A stretch of DNA of 64,000 nt from Neonectria sp. B-13 (Eukaryota; Ascomycota; Sordariomycetes; Hypocreales; Nectriaceae), in contig NOKP01000014.1 in NCBI GenBank assembly GCA_002682825.1, positions 1,251,559 through 1,315,558 of the forward strand, in the 5' to 3' direction. Shown here piece by piece: positions 11,746 to 23,246 of this stretch (positions within the stretch are counted from its first letter, which is position 1; each line of letters starts with the position of its first letter). The translations under genes and the position numbers were made by a program. The notes below the pieces were generated by a model, which saw nothing but the letters and a program-made list of their open reading frames with translations, did not search any database and had not been told where the DNA came from.

Positions 11746-13422
11746 CTATTTTATTTTGCTCTTAACCTCAAGTCCCAATCGCTCACGAAGCTTTTCAAAG
11801 CCCGGTCCCTCGGGAGGGGGCTCATCTGCCATATTGAGCAAAGTTTCCGGTTGGTCGAAGGCCTTCTTGACCTCTGAAGTCGTGCACGGGCTTGTGAGCA
11901 ACAACTTGAAACGAATCTTCTCCGCTTCGTTGCTCTCGTCGACATATTTGACGAGCGACTTGACCACCTTGGCCATGTCGGGCAAGAACTCTCCTCTCTT
12001 GTCATATTCGTTGATCCCGTCGATGACACAGTAAACCGTTGTTCCCGGTGGTAGCTGACGCATCAGGTGAGCAAACAGCTTGCAAAGCAGTTCTATGTTT
12101 CCACCCTGAATATTATGCATCGGGATGTCAGGATGGGGCGTAATGGCGACGAAAGGAAATTGCCGAAGCACCTGGGCAATGAGGCTGCGGATCATGACCG
12201 CGCCCCCTCGGTAATTCATCCACACATGGCATCCGCAGAAGAACACCAGGCTGATGTTTCCGCAGGTGGTTCTGAATTCCTGCATTATAGCCGCACACGT
12301 GGTCGACATGGGGGAAATGTTGTTCGTGTTGATGCAGTCTCCATGTACGAGCAGTTTGGCTGATCTAGGGCTGGTCGCCCACCTGCGGAAGAGGCGGGTC
12401 TCGACCACTTGCTCGGCGCGACGCCGATGTTGGGGCGTCATGATGCCGGCGTGGCTCAGGACAGCCTGCATGTCTAGTTTGTCCATGTCGGGAATGCGGA
12501 GCTGTGTCCACAGGTATTGAGGAGTCCAAGGCAACAAGTCGCCTGGCGGCTGGGATGGCCCGCTGTCTGTGGACATTGTAAGCATGGTATTGGTGGCGAC
12601 TGAGAAGGATACACCTACTCTCCGTATATTCGAGAGGACCCGACATCTTGTTGACCCTATACTGAAGTGTTCCAAGGGCTTGGTGGGTTACTCGGTTATC
12701 TTGCAAGACTACTGCATGCGACCTGCGAGTCTGGTGGCCATCTAGAAACATTGAGAGCATCAAGCGCCTGATCGGAGCTTTATACATTCGAGACAAGTCT
12801 CCTTCGTGTACTGGACATCATGCGATGAGTGAATGACATGCTAGCTTGGATCTCCAGTGCGTCAGAGTATAAGTTTACCTCAGTGAGGCTCTGCAGCAGG
12901 TTTCATTGATGTTGTGGGCCGGCGAGTACCGCAAGCCCAGCACGTTTGGCTGCAAACTGGTTAGACTATGGTCGTCCCTTTAACTCGTTGAGGAGTATTG
13001 GCGATTGCTAGGTAGGTCTTACCTTGGAGGCTTGTATAAAACCTGACTGTTTCCTCGATTGCCTTGAAAGTAGCAAATACGAGGGCAATGGAGGCCGTGA
13101 CGATGTTCCCGTCCTTGTGGTAAGACTTGAAATGTAAGTCCATTTTGGCAAAGGAGTCTAGCAGGCCGTCGAATTCAGAGTCGACCGTCTCCGGAACCTC
13201 GGCTGTTTGGCGGGAGGCCTCGATTCATGTCAGTCTCACACAATCAAAGGAACGCGCTGTGCACTGTCACTCACATCCAACAGCACATTGGCCACGCCAA
13301 TGACTGGCGACGCCACATCCATATTGGGAATCACTGCCATACATTGCTGGAGAGGCACAGTGTCCCTTCCAGAACATCCCTGATTTTACGTTGGCCTGGG
13401 GAGGAGACCGGGTGGAGGCCAT
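11746..13422 (-). pseudogene. Decayed STAND/NLR-like gene (Goodbye/DUF7708-type N-terminus, NTPase-like C-terminus)
   Basis: Reading down the minus strand, fragments of one protein lie in successive frames. An N-terminal piece (IRDVLEGTLCL) shifts into AVIPNMDVASPVIGVANVLL, then an intron-like gap leads to DSEFDGLLDSFAKMDLHF and IALVFATFKAIEETVRFY (about 13230-12960). A middle piece (12796-12640, IRRLMLSMFLDGH) runs into VNKMSG, and one base shift then gives NIRRVGVSFSVATNTML (12675 frame). The C-terminal part to 11746 holds LLVHGD, TTVYCVIDGINEYDK (Walker B-like) and RFKLLLTSP. Helical N-terminus plus P-loop-like fold without a clear Walker A is a common fungal NLR-like architecture. At least two frame breaks have no plausible splice sites, so a pseudogene is likely, though a sequencing error or an unrecognised intron is possible. 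Confidence 0.6.
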
Positions 13423-13771
13423 TTTTACTGTCTGTTGCTTGACTATCTAGAGCCTTGAGGTTTTCTGTCCTTTCATGTGTCGTATATGGATGTATTCAAT
13501 GGTACTCTGCGTTGGCTCTCCGCGCTGCAAATAGACATACAGGGATGGCTGGTTCCAACCACCCAATTTGTTCCAGCGACTGGAGTGGGGAAATCGTGTC
13601 ATGTGCTGCACTGCCTACTCCCCTGATACAACAGCTCTCCATTGCACATCAGCATCAGATCCTGCGAACTGTTACGCCCGTGGTCAAGTCATTGTTAGAG
13701 ATCCACCCAAAGAGGTCTTTAACTACACTCCGGCTCTGACTCAAACTCATCCTTCCTTCCACCCATCCAGC

Positions 13772-16155
13772 ATGTTTCAATCAGCCACCACCACCGTCGA
13801 CGTACGAGAAAGCCTTGCTACACTTCGGTCCCGAGAAAATGACATCGTTTTCAGATTGAATGCGATATCGAGTTCTCGAAAAGGTATCGACAGCGAGCTT
13901 AACATCCTGGATGGCCTGCGCGTCACCCTCAGTGCCCAGCAAACCAGCACCCGCAAGATCCAAAATGTCACGCTGGGAAGCACAGCAGACACAGCCGATC
14001 GACTTTCAACACGTGTCCGGGAGCTCAATACTGAGAAACAGAGAGTCGAAGAGACGCTTCGAGTAGTGGAGCAGGTCACAGAGCTAAAGGCATGCGTCGC
14101 CGGAGTTGTCGGCAGCATGGGAGCCCCCCAAGATTGGGAGGCTGCTGCTCACTATCTCCATCGCGCCTCGAGAATCCCCAAGGACGTCCTATGTGGAGAC
14201 TTCGCCGCTGCGGTAGTGCCTACTGTTGAATCCCCTGATCCACCGTGGAACACCCTCGAAACCGCAAGAGAGAGCCTTTGTGCGCTGTTTCTGCGAGAGT
14301 TCGGTCTGGCATCGGATGAAGAGGATAGTGCCAAGGTGGAACGGTTCTTCAAGCTGTTCCCTCTCATTGACAGAAGCGAGGTTGGTCTTGATGCGTATGG
14401 GCGGTATATTTGTCGAGGTGTGGCGAACGCAGCAAGGGAGACGCTAAAGAAGGCAGACCGCGGCTCTGGCTCGCGGGATGTCTTCTTTTATGCCAATTCC
14501 CTAACAAAGCTCTTCGAGCATATTGCACAGATTGTGGATAGCCATAGTGGACTCGTGAAGCAACACTATGGCGCAGGCCAAATGGTGAAAGTCATCGAAA
14601 AATTGCAGGCTGAGGCTGATGTTCAGGGAGGTATGATACTCGATGCGTGGGCTGATGGTAGATCAGTGGGCAGGATCATAACCGACGTCAAAAGCTATCC
14701 CTTCATGTTCCTGGTGCAGAGTATACTCACTCAGCGACAAGGAGGAACTGGCTCGGCAAGGACTCATTCGCCAGCATTGGGTCACAGGATGGCCATTGGA
14801 TTTGACGCTGACTACGCAAGTGTCGACATGAAACAGATAGACGGGCTGCTAAGCGAAATGACAGTCATGTTGGAACGATGGTCGCTTTACTCTCGATTTA
14901 TTGCGCGCCAGTGTCAAGTGAGTTCCCCAAACTGCTGCACTGATTATTGCTATACCGTTGCTGACTTTCGTAGGACGCCACTGCACCAGATGATGCTGCT
15001 TTGACCATACCTGAGTTTCTTATACACTCCGACCTGAGTCGCAAGGTCTCTGAGAAGCTGTGCACCCCATACAGCATCATGACGACATTCTTCGTTCGTC
15101 GATCAGTCGAAAAGGCATTTCAGATGGATCTTGCCCCGACCGGATTGTCGTTGACGAAACCAATCAGTGGCCAGCCGCCATTCATCATACAGGCGATTGA
15201 CGATGTTATGTATGTGGTCGATCTTGTTTTGCAGAAAGTCATTTCTGCATCGAACCATGCGGTTGCAACCTCGGCCATCCCGGATATTGGACGTGTTCTT
15301 CAATCCGACCTTATCGGCATAATCCACCGACGTATGCGGGACGAGTACTATCCCTGCTCGGCTTTTCAAGGTGATCTGGCCCCGGAGGATAAAGTTGTCA
15401 AGTTTATCGTCATGGTAAACAGTCTTGATATCTCGAGAGAGTATCTAGACAGGCTCCTCCGAACACGAGCCGGCTTGGAAGTCCTGGAACCACATCGACT
15501 GCACGACACTCCATCACTCAAAGACAGGTTTCCGTTTAACCAAGATGCCGAGAATTTTACGCGTGCTCTTAGTCTTATGAACACGGCATTTTCGTCCAAA
15601 GCTACCGTGCTTCTCAATGAGGGAATCCAGGCGCTCTTAGAGGAGGTGGTCAGACTTGGACTACGACCGGTTTTGGCGAACTCTTTTCGGGATGTCGAGT
15701 ACGAGTCTTCCGGAAACGAAATGGCCGAGATACTTCAGCAGGATGGAGTCGATGGTCCACTTCCACAGGTTTCCGAACGTTTTGAGCAGGGATGGAACCT
15801 CTTGATGAAACCATTATCACGAATCATGACTCCTACAACCTATCTTGCTCTACTGGCTCTAGCAGCCAAACTTCTCGCGCGACTTCTGGAGAAGCGTTTG
15901 TGGAATTTGTCAGGCCGTGTTAGTGCACTTGGTGCTATCACGATGGAGCGGGATTTTACTGGAATGATGGATATTGTTTCGAAGGGTAACTACAGTGTTC
16001 GAGAGCTGTTTGTTAGAATACAGCAAATTTGCACCATTGCAAATATGGATGATGATGAATGGGCCGAGGTCACAATGGAGGGACAAGGAGATGATATAGA
16101 ATGGGTACTAACCAAAGATGAAAAGAAAAAGGCCCGGCAGATAGTATCGTCTTAG
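13772..16155 (+). CDS. cog4: Conserved oligomeric Golgi complex subunit 4 (COG4)
   Basis: Two exons, 13772-14917 and 14974-16155, give 775 residues, the usual COG4 length. The 56-bp intron is phase 0 (gtgagt, CTGAC branch site, cgtag). The N-terminal ~120 residues form the predicted coiled-coil tethering segment with regular Leu/Arg/Glu heptads (ENDIVFRLNAISSSRKGID). The alpha-helical COG4 body follows, including MKQIDGLLSEMTVMLERWSL and, near the C-terminus, LEKRLWNLSGRVSALGAITM. COG4 is in lobe A of the COG tether that captures retrograde intra-Golgi vesicles and maintains glycosylation-enzyme recycling. The ATG at 13772 is chosen because conservation begins just after it; upstream codons in the frame lack family character. 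Confidence 0.92.
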
Positions 16156-16957
16156 TTTCAAGTACTTAGATCTGTTGTAGCGGGGCAGGCTGAAAAAGAG
16201 TTCCAGAGGAAGCACAGGCGTTCTTGTGTTTTTCTTAGTTGTGCCTGGTTTCAATACTTGGGTTCAGGCTGACTCAAATGAAGGTCTCAATACCGACAAG
16301 ATCAGTCGGGAGGCAAGTTTATGGTAGGTAATAACACTACTTTTTGAAAGGAATTTGACATTGGATCTCAGTTATATAAACATTTTTGATGTGAAGCATG
16401 TAATCAGATTAACCTATTCTTTCCGCTCTTTTGGGTTTGAGATTGCTCTATCATCCTTTCTGGCGCGTTGTACCTCTTACACAGCTGAGCCTCTGTTTTC
16501 TTAGCTGGAAGCGTTGTTTTTAAGTGTTTTCTTCCAAGTCACGTTGGTTGATATAGTAATCCTTTACACTCAGTAGCTTAAGTAGTCTAGTAATAAACTA
16601 CGAAGTGTGTAGGTCATGATTTAAATAGGGAATCACAAGAACGCTTAATAGCTTCAACTTTATGTATGTTTAGAATTACTCCAACTCCTCCCTCAGAAGT
16701 TATTGAATATTTCTTCTTCGTTTTAAAAGAGGCGACCATATTTTGGTTTAATGACCCCTTCTTATAAAGAGCACATTTCCTCCAGCTATGTTTTGGTCAC
16801 TAAAACAAATCTTAGGGGTAAGGTTTTCACTGCCTGAAATTGATAATGGAGTATATGAAAGAACTTAGCATGAGTTAGAATCACACTAGCTAAGTTCCCG
16901 CTGACCAACAAGAAATGTAATTATTTAGATGGAGAAAACACGAACACTGGATATCTA
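16156..16957. other. AT-rich gene-free region
   Basis: About 800 bp of clearly AT-rich sequence holds no ORF of note, between the stop of cog4 and the stop of the minus-strand SDR. It includes motifs such as TAGTCTAGTAATAAACTACG. It may be 3' UTR plus an old mobile-element scar; no terminal repeats were recognised. Confidence 0.5.
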
Positions 16958-18019
16958 CTAAATAAATGGCTGCCATTGCGTCTCGCACCAGTCCCAAAAC
17001 TTGCCGCTGTACCCTAGCCCGCCGGCCTCCTCAGGATTCATGGCCTTGATAATATCTTGCCGCGGACACGCGCTGTCCGGCCGAATTCGTCCCCAAGGAA
17101 TGATGTACGCGCCATTCTGCTCGAGAGTAATCTCAGGTGACAACCCTGCGTAGAGCTCAGTGTATGCACCAAGCTTTGGATCCTTGAGCAGCCTGTTCAA
17201 GAAGAACATGGTAATTGCAGGCGTGCCTTCGTACGAGCCAGTTTTTATGTTGCCTGGGTTTTGAGTAACGCTCACGATGCCGTGTTTGCCATAGCGTTGA
17301 GCCATTTCTCGGCTCAGCATCCAGCTCCCGACTTTGGAAACCGCGTAATTGCGGACTCGATCCTCGGTACCAGTGCCCAAGAGCTCAAACTCGATGCCAT
17401 TTGGAGGTGCTCCCTGATCTGACACAATACTCGATGTCCAGACCACTCTCACGGCTCCCGAGGTTGGCGATGAAGTAGCCACGGCGGCTCGAAGCTTGGA
17501 CTCAAGCAGCTGTGTGAACAGCAAAGTCGCAACGCAATGCATGCCAACCATGGACTCGAGGCCTTGGGCAGTCTTGGCCCAGGGCTCAACACGGTAGCCC
17601 CCGGTTCCTGCGTTGTTCCAGAGAACGTCAAGTTTGGATTCCTGGGCTGAGAAGCTTGAGGCTGCTGCCTTGACAGATTCCAGGTCATTGAGATCGAGCT
17701 GGAGGAACTTGATGGTTCCTGGCGTGGTGGGTGGAGGCTTGGTTTCGGTGATCTGCTTGATAGCACTGACTGCACGTTCCTACTAAACAGGTAAGACTCT
17801 AGAAATACGTGTGTGAGTGAATAAAGGGGAACTGACCTCAGACCGTGAAGCCATGTAGATAGTCGCGCCAGTTCCGTACAGGATCTTGCACAGCTCATAT
17901 CCCACGCCAGAGTTACCACCGGTTACCATGAAGACCTTGCCCCGCTGGAGGGGGACATTGTCCTCAGTGAGGGTGGCTTTGGGAGGAAAGAATTGGGTGA
18001 ATACACTGTGGAAAGACAT
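16958..18019 (-). CDS. Short-chain dehydrogenase/reductase (retinol dehydrogenase-like SDR)
   Basis: Exons 18019-17837 and 17779-16958 give 334 residues; the 57-bp intron is phase 0. The Rossmann glycine motif TGGNSGVG is near the N-terminus (MVTGGNSGVGYEL), the NNAG motif is in LWNNAGTGG, the catalytic Ser region is VVWTSSIVS, and the active-site dyad is YAVSK (Tyr and Lys separated by three). These are complete classical SDR features, so the enzyme should be an active NAD(P)-dependent alcohol/ketone oxidoreductase. The substrate cannot be told. Similar proteins with a leading FPPKATLTE segment are common in fungal secondary metabolism and lipid turnover. It lies tail-to-tail with cog4 and upstream of the Zn2Cys6 gene on the same strand. 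Confidence 0.9.
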
Positions 18020-18554
18020 TGCAGCACAAGCTGTCAAAGTTGGAGATGCAGTGTGCACTTTGGATGTGAACGGGTAGAATGATCGCGAACGATGGGCTGC
18101 TACAAGCAAAAGGATATAATAGAGGAAGCAAATAGAAGATTGACATGAGCACAGCTTCCCCCTTTAAATACAGCAGACGATGTAAAAATGCGGAGTGAGA
18201 CTGAAAGACGGAGTCTTGGCCCGCGTTGTCGGTCGTGTCAGTGGTTGAATGTGGCGGAACTCCGCCAGGTCATATGGCGATAATGCGACCAGCGGTGCTC
18301 CGGCGCAAATCAAATCCGCCATTTGGCCGCCTAGAGTGGTTGCGTGTTGGAACTAGCGCTACGAATTTCCAGCTCTGACTAATTTCACATTTGAGTCGTG
18401 AGTAGTTTGCAAGTCGTGATGTGTATTGAAAAGAATAACTAATTGCACTAGCATTATTTGCTGTTCGCGCATTGTATTTTTGCCCTATGTCCAGCCGAGT
18501 CTTAGGCATACTCGAATTCCGATCTGGTATATTTCTCAGATACCCCGAGAGCAG
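18020..18554. promoter_or_regulatory. Upstream region of the SDR gene
   Basis: This stretch lies between the SDR start and the stop of the next minus-strand gene. Read on the minus strand it has a TATA-like TATTTAAAG about 150 bp before the SDR ATG (near 18165-18173). No other gene was seen. Confidence 0.45.
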
Positions 18555-20972
18555 TCAGAACAGAGCCCAGACTCCCTCCATGGCGCTAATGTCGTCCCAG
18601 CCATCCCAATCCATCAGACATTCCTCGTCGAGTGGCATGAAGTTCGGAGGCTCGAAATGACCCGAGGTCTCTATTCCACTCGAGGAAGACCATGTAGGAA
18701 GATTGACAGACTCAGAATGAAATCCGGAAGTTGACGTGCCTAGTAAACCATCCAAGGGCGTAGTAGAATGAGCTATACCCTCGGTTTGAGGGAGTTCTGG
18801 GTTTCCGAGTGTAGGCTCGTATCCAGGATTGGAAACTTGAGGCTCGAGCACCATGTGATTCAGCTCGTTTGTCGGATAAGACATGTTGCCCGATGACCCA
18901 TCCGTAGTTTTGTCCTCCCACTGATGGCTGGAAAGCTCAGATAGAGACTCTCCACTGAGTGTCTCGGCAGCTTTGCGTTCCATTTCTGCCGTGCGATGTA
19001 TTTCTGCTTGCTTCGCGAGTTCCACCAAAGGTAGCCACATTCGGTTCTTCTTTGAATCCTCTGATGCTGCATCAATGATTCTCTTAGTGATAATCCAGAC
19101 TTGCTCAGACTCAGGCCCCCAAGGCTGACGACAAACCTGATGGAGGAATATGCCTATCGCATGCCAAGGAGCATGGCCCACCAGTTGCCAACGCCACTTT
19201 TGCCAGGCGGGCTCAGTGATGAGTGCATACGCCGCATTGATGATTGTGATAGAGGCCCTTAGGACCGAGAACACAGGATATTGACCGTCCGGTGGACCCG
19301 GAATTTGCGTGGTCTGTGACTGACAGGATCTGTGGATGACAAGCTCGGCCTTTGCGAAAAAGAGCGATGCCATTGTCTTGATGAAATTGTCGAGAGCAAA
19401 GTCCTGACGCAGCCCGCGGAGATAGCTGTTCTCGATCCTCAACCTGGACGCTCTGAAAATCTGCAGCCTGACTTGCGGAGGGTTCGTGGAGTTTGCTTGT
19501 ATGGCTTGTACGAAGCGCCATACTTCACATCTCACCAAGCAGGGTATCATGTTAGCCGAATTGGGGCTGGCCACGACGGGCTTGGACGTGTTAGAGTCCA
19601 TCTGCGAGTCGTCTGCAGCAGAGGGCAAGTCGGTGTCGAAGGATTTCTCCGATATGGACAAATCTTGAGCGCCCGGCTTCTGCATTTTGGAGTCGAGGAA
19701 GCAGATCTGCCACCACAGGCGACGACGCAGCTCGTTCTCCAACTCGGGTTTATGACGACTGTTGTCATTGCGGTGAAGTCCTAGGGATTTTGCAATTCTC
19801 AGAAGAAGTCCAGTCAGTGGCCACGTCAACTCGTTCTCCCCGAGATAAGGGAGTATGGACAGGTATATGACAAATGCTTGGACAACGACGATTTCCTTGG
19901 TAACGAGGAATTGGGCTTGGCCAAGTGCTTGTTCAGTTCCGAGTCGATAGCGAGCGAGCAGGTGAGATTTGGGTGCATTGAAAATGGTCACAACGTCTTG
20001 CTCTTCTATTGATGTAATGGCAGCGAGGGAAATGGCGAACAGCAACGGCTCCATGTTGGAACCGAGAGTGCTAAAGTTGCCTCTCAGCTCACGGACAATC
20101 TTGTCCATGCTTGGAACATGAAGCACTTTGATGAAGGGGTCCACGTTCTCCACGAATGTCTGCCAGATGAAGAGCATTTGTGAGGGCAACGGGCTCAGAG
20201 CGTCCAGGCTGCCCGGGCCACCATTGTTGCCGAAGACGAAGCCTTGGGGGCCGAGAGCAACACCTGGGCCCATTTCCGGGACGGCGGAGTCATTGTAGTC
20301 GCCTACTTCGTGCACTGCCTGAAGAATATTGTCCACCTGCGAGTGTTAAAATTAGGCCAACTGATATGGTTGTGACAGACATACCTCGTCGCAGAAGACG
20401 GACCAGAACCGATTCCCAACATGGAGACCACCGTCCTTGTCGACCACCAATCGGCCAAATTCCTCATCAAATTCGCTACCAGCTGGTGGTTTGACGCTAG
20501 GGGCATCACTGGTAGAACTGTGGGGGGACTGTCCGGTCGACCTGGCTTCTGACTGAGTTATATTTGGACTCGAGGTGCTGACGGACGGGTTGGGCAAGGG
20601 TTGGTCAGGCGCCGAATCAGAGCCCGGTTGGTCTGGCGCCGGATCGGAGCCCGGTTGCGTAGGCCCATCTTCTACTTGAGCAGTGAGCTCAGTGACGACA
20701 GCCTCAAGCCGACGGAGCCGGCCCAGGAGCTCAGATTGCTTCTGCGCAGGCGACCTCCAAGTCGACGTGTCGCGACCGCGTCGAGGGACCCTGCCCGTCA
20801 CGGGGAAGTGACAATCAATCCCGGCTTTGACACAATGGGAACACGGATCTCGTCTGTCGCATTTCACCTTGCGGCGACGACAGATGACACAGCTCCAGAT
20901 TTTCAGGCCAGAATCCGAGGCCGAAGACGCTGGGCCGTGTGCTGGGCCGGGAGTTTGGGAGGTTGCTGACAT
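18555..20972 (-). CDS. Zn2Cys6 transcription factor with fungal-specific TF domain
   Basis: Exons 20972-20385 and 20336-18555 (48-bp intron, phase 0) give 789 residues. The binuclear zinc cluster is complete: Cys28, 31, 38, 44, 47 and 54 with spacing C-x2-C-x6-C-x5-C-x2-C-x6-C. A basic linker and a Leu-rich dimerisation helix follow (LLGRLRRLEAVVTELTAQVE). Next is a disordered Pro/Ser segment with a short repeat (GSDPAPDQPGSDSAPDQP). The middle domain (PF04082 type) includes LTGLLLRIAKSLGLHRND and LRRRLWWQICFLDSKMQ, its hallmark region. It is nuclear and expected to bind CGG half-sites. It is divergent from the AMID-like oxidoreductase across 507 bp, so that gene or the SDR are natural first candidates for targets. 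Confidence 0.93.
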
Positions 20973-21479
20973 GGCGGACGATGTCGGTCATCGGCGTTTG
21001 GGAACACCGACGCTACTCAGCGCGTGTTGGAAGTCAAGGGAGTGACCAGCGCGGCGGTTCTTGAGCCACAGGTTCTGAATGAAGAAGAATGTCGCCAAGA
21101 TTGACTTGTCCCTAACAAGCGAATGCAATAAGTTCTCGGGGCGGACATCGGTCGAAGTGTGAGAGTTGTGTTGAAGGATCCTGCGGCGACTGAATCGCTG
21201 GTCGCTCTCGGCCACGGCGCTCGGCCGTCATCCCTGCCACCGAAGGGATCCACACGGAAAACCGGCAGCAAGGGATGCACTAACAGAGGCTACATGAGTT
21301 TGGTCAGGGATATTGACAATGAGCGCGAGATTCTTTGTAGTGAATGGTACTTGAACCACAAAGCTCCAGAAACAACAGCGTCCTTGATTCAGTCTATATA
21401 ATATCAAGGCCGACACTGCTTGGTATTGTTCTCCCTTCAGTCGCAGTTCCTTCAAGCATCCGTCAACACACGCAGCAGC
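20973..21479. promoter_or_regulatory. Divergent promoter: Zn2Cys6 factor / AMID-like oxidoreductase
   Basis: The 507-bp shared upstream region contains an inverted repeat ACGGC-N5-GCCGT (21214-21228), which reads as CGG-N7-CCG at 21215-21227, a possible Zn2Cys6 site. A TATA-like CTATATAA lies at about 21394-21401, some 80 bp before the oxidoreductase ATG. One CGG-N7-CCG is expected by chance every few kb, so the site is only suggestive. Confidence 0.45.
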
Positions 21480-22625
21480 ATGGCCAAAACAGTAGTCATT
21501 CTTGGAGCAGGCTGGGCCGGTCTACCACTTGCCCATAAGCTGCTCAAGTACTCCGTCCCCAAGGTTTCCGGCCTCAAAGTGGTTTTGGTATCACCCAACA
21601 GCCACTTTTTCTGGAACGTTGCTGCTACTCGCGGAATCATCCCTGACGAAATCCCCAACGACCAGCTGTTCCTCCCGATAAAGCCAGCCTTCGCCCAATA
21701 CTCGGCTGACAACTTCGAGTTCGTTCTTGGCACGGCGGATGGCATCGACTTGACAGGGAATACAGTCGGCATCGTACTCAATGAAGGACCCAAGCGCAGC
21801 ATCCCCTACGACCAACTTATCATCGCGACTGGGTCCCGTCTAGCGAGCAACCTTCCCCTCAAGCCAATCGGAAGCCATGAAACGACAATAGCAGCCTGGG
21901 ATGCGTTAAAGAGTCAGGTCCAAACTTCAAAGTCAATCATCATTGCAGGCGCTGGGGCAACTGGCGTAGAAGTTGCAGGCGAATTAGCGGCAAGATATGG
22001 GACCGCAAAGGAAATCACGCTCCTGATTAGTGGCGAACAACCCCTAGAAGGCACTCTACCCTCTGTTCGCGCTTCTGTTGAGAAGGACCTGAAGCGTCTT
22101 GGTGTCAAACTGATCTACCAAGTTCGGGTATCGAATGCGAAGGAGACTGCCGATGGGAAACAGACGGAAGTCACGATGTCCAATGGCTCGACCATTGTTG
22201 CAGATCTGTATCTGCCTCTATTTGGTATCCAAACAAACATCTCCTTCGTCCCGGACACTTTGCTGGACTCGGATAGAAACGTGAAGCTGGACGAATACAT
22301 GAAAGTCATTGGCACCGAAAACATCTGGGGCATCGGAGACATAGGAAACATCGAGCCCAAGCAACTCACCGTGACGGATAACCAGATCATTTATCTTGCC
22401 GCGGCACTCGATGCAACCTTGACAGGCTCTGCCCCGGCCAGCCCCTACCAGCCAATGAACAAGACGATGATTTTCTTGTCCCTTGGCCGAAAGATGGCGA
22501 CGGGCCAAATCGGAAATTGGAAATTGTTTGGTTTCATGGTTTCCTATGTCAAGGGGAGAAAGTTGTTTGTTGATACGGCAGAGGGATATGTTGGAGGGAA
22601 GCATTTGCGGCATGCGGCGATGTAG
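21480..22625 (+). CDS. FAD-dependent NAD(P)H oxidoreductase, AMID/FSP1-like
   Basis: Intronless, 381 residues from MAKTVVILGAGWAGLP. The first Rossmann motif GAGWAG is at residues 9-14 for FAD, and the second, GAGATGVEVAGELA, is in the middle for NAD(P)H. The ATG (IIATGS) motif and the C-terminal FAD motif WGIGDIGN complete the pyridine nucleotide-disulfide oxidoreductase fold without redox-active cysteines. This is the layout of AMID/AIFM2/FSP1 and fungal Aif1-like proteins, which act as NAD(P)H:quinone oxidoreductases. There is no mitochondrial presequence. The start at 21480 is chosen over the upstream frame because the Rossmann strand should begin within a few residues. The physiological acceptor is unknown. 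Confidence 0.9.
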   Translation: MAKTVVILGAGWAGLPLAHKLLKYSVPKVSGLKVVLVSPNSHFFWNVAATRGIIPDEIPNDQLFLPIKPAFAQYSADNFEFVLGTADGIDLTGNTVGIVLNEGPKRSIPYDQLIIATGSRLASNLPLKPIGSHETTIAAWDALKSQVQTSKSIIIAGAGATGVEVAGELAARYGTAKEITLLISGEQPLEGTLPSVRASVEKDLKRLGVKLIYQVRVSNAKETADGKQTEVTMSNGSTIVADLYLPLFGIQTNISFVPDTLLDSDRNVKLDEYMKVIGTENIWGIGDIGNIEPKQLTVTDNQIIYLAAALDATLTGSAPASPYQPMNKTMIFLSLGRKMATGQIGNWKLFGFMVSYVKGRKLFVDTAEGYVGGKHLRHAAM

Positions 22626-23246
22626 GAACTGGACTCGGGAAGGGTTGGCAGCACTTCCCACGGTAGAATATCACAGAGGCGTACACTTGCCATTGACTTT
22701 GCTGTATGCTTGCAAAGTACTTACTTAATCATAATTTTAAAAATATGTCCAGGTGAATTCTCTCCTTGCTGCTGTTCAATATCATGTTCTGGCACTCTCG
22801 ATCCTACACAACCCCAAGACTTGACAACATAAACACCCCAGTACGAACATATGCTATTTTAGGCTTTCACAACATTACTTACTGTCATGCGAATAGCGAC
22901 GGTGCTGGTAGCGGGACATCATAATCTGCAAGTCTTCAATTTATTCACATCAGTCACGAAGCCTCGGCTGCATCTTTGCCAAGAGAACGGCAAAGAGGTG
23001 GTCTGTGAACTGATCCATATATAATCGGTGCCGGGCAATCCAGTTGAAAGAAGTCGTCGTGTGGCTTGCTCTGGCCCACATTCTCGGGCGTGAAATTCCT
23101 CCGTGCTGCGGGAGAAGTCGGAAAACTGGCCTTGAGTCACCTTTAGCGCTGGCGGGTCTCACGAACTTCAGCCTCACCGGAGAGCAATAAAGACTGCGGA
23201 GCATCCCTTTGGATCAACAACCTTGTTTCTTGTCGGACAAACAACA
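22626..23246. promoter_or_regulatory. Upstream region of the unknown membrane-anchored protein
   Basis: No gene was recognised between the oxidoreductase stop and the next start. A CCATATATAATC TATA-like element lies near 23015-23026. Confidence 0.4.
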
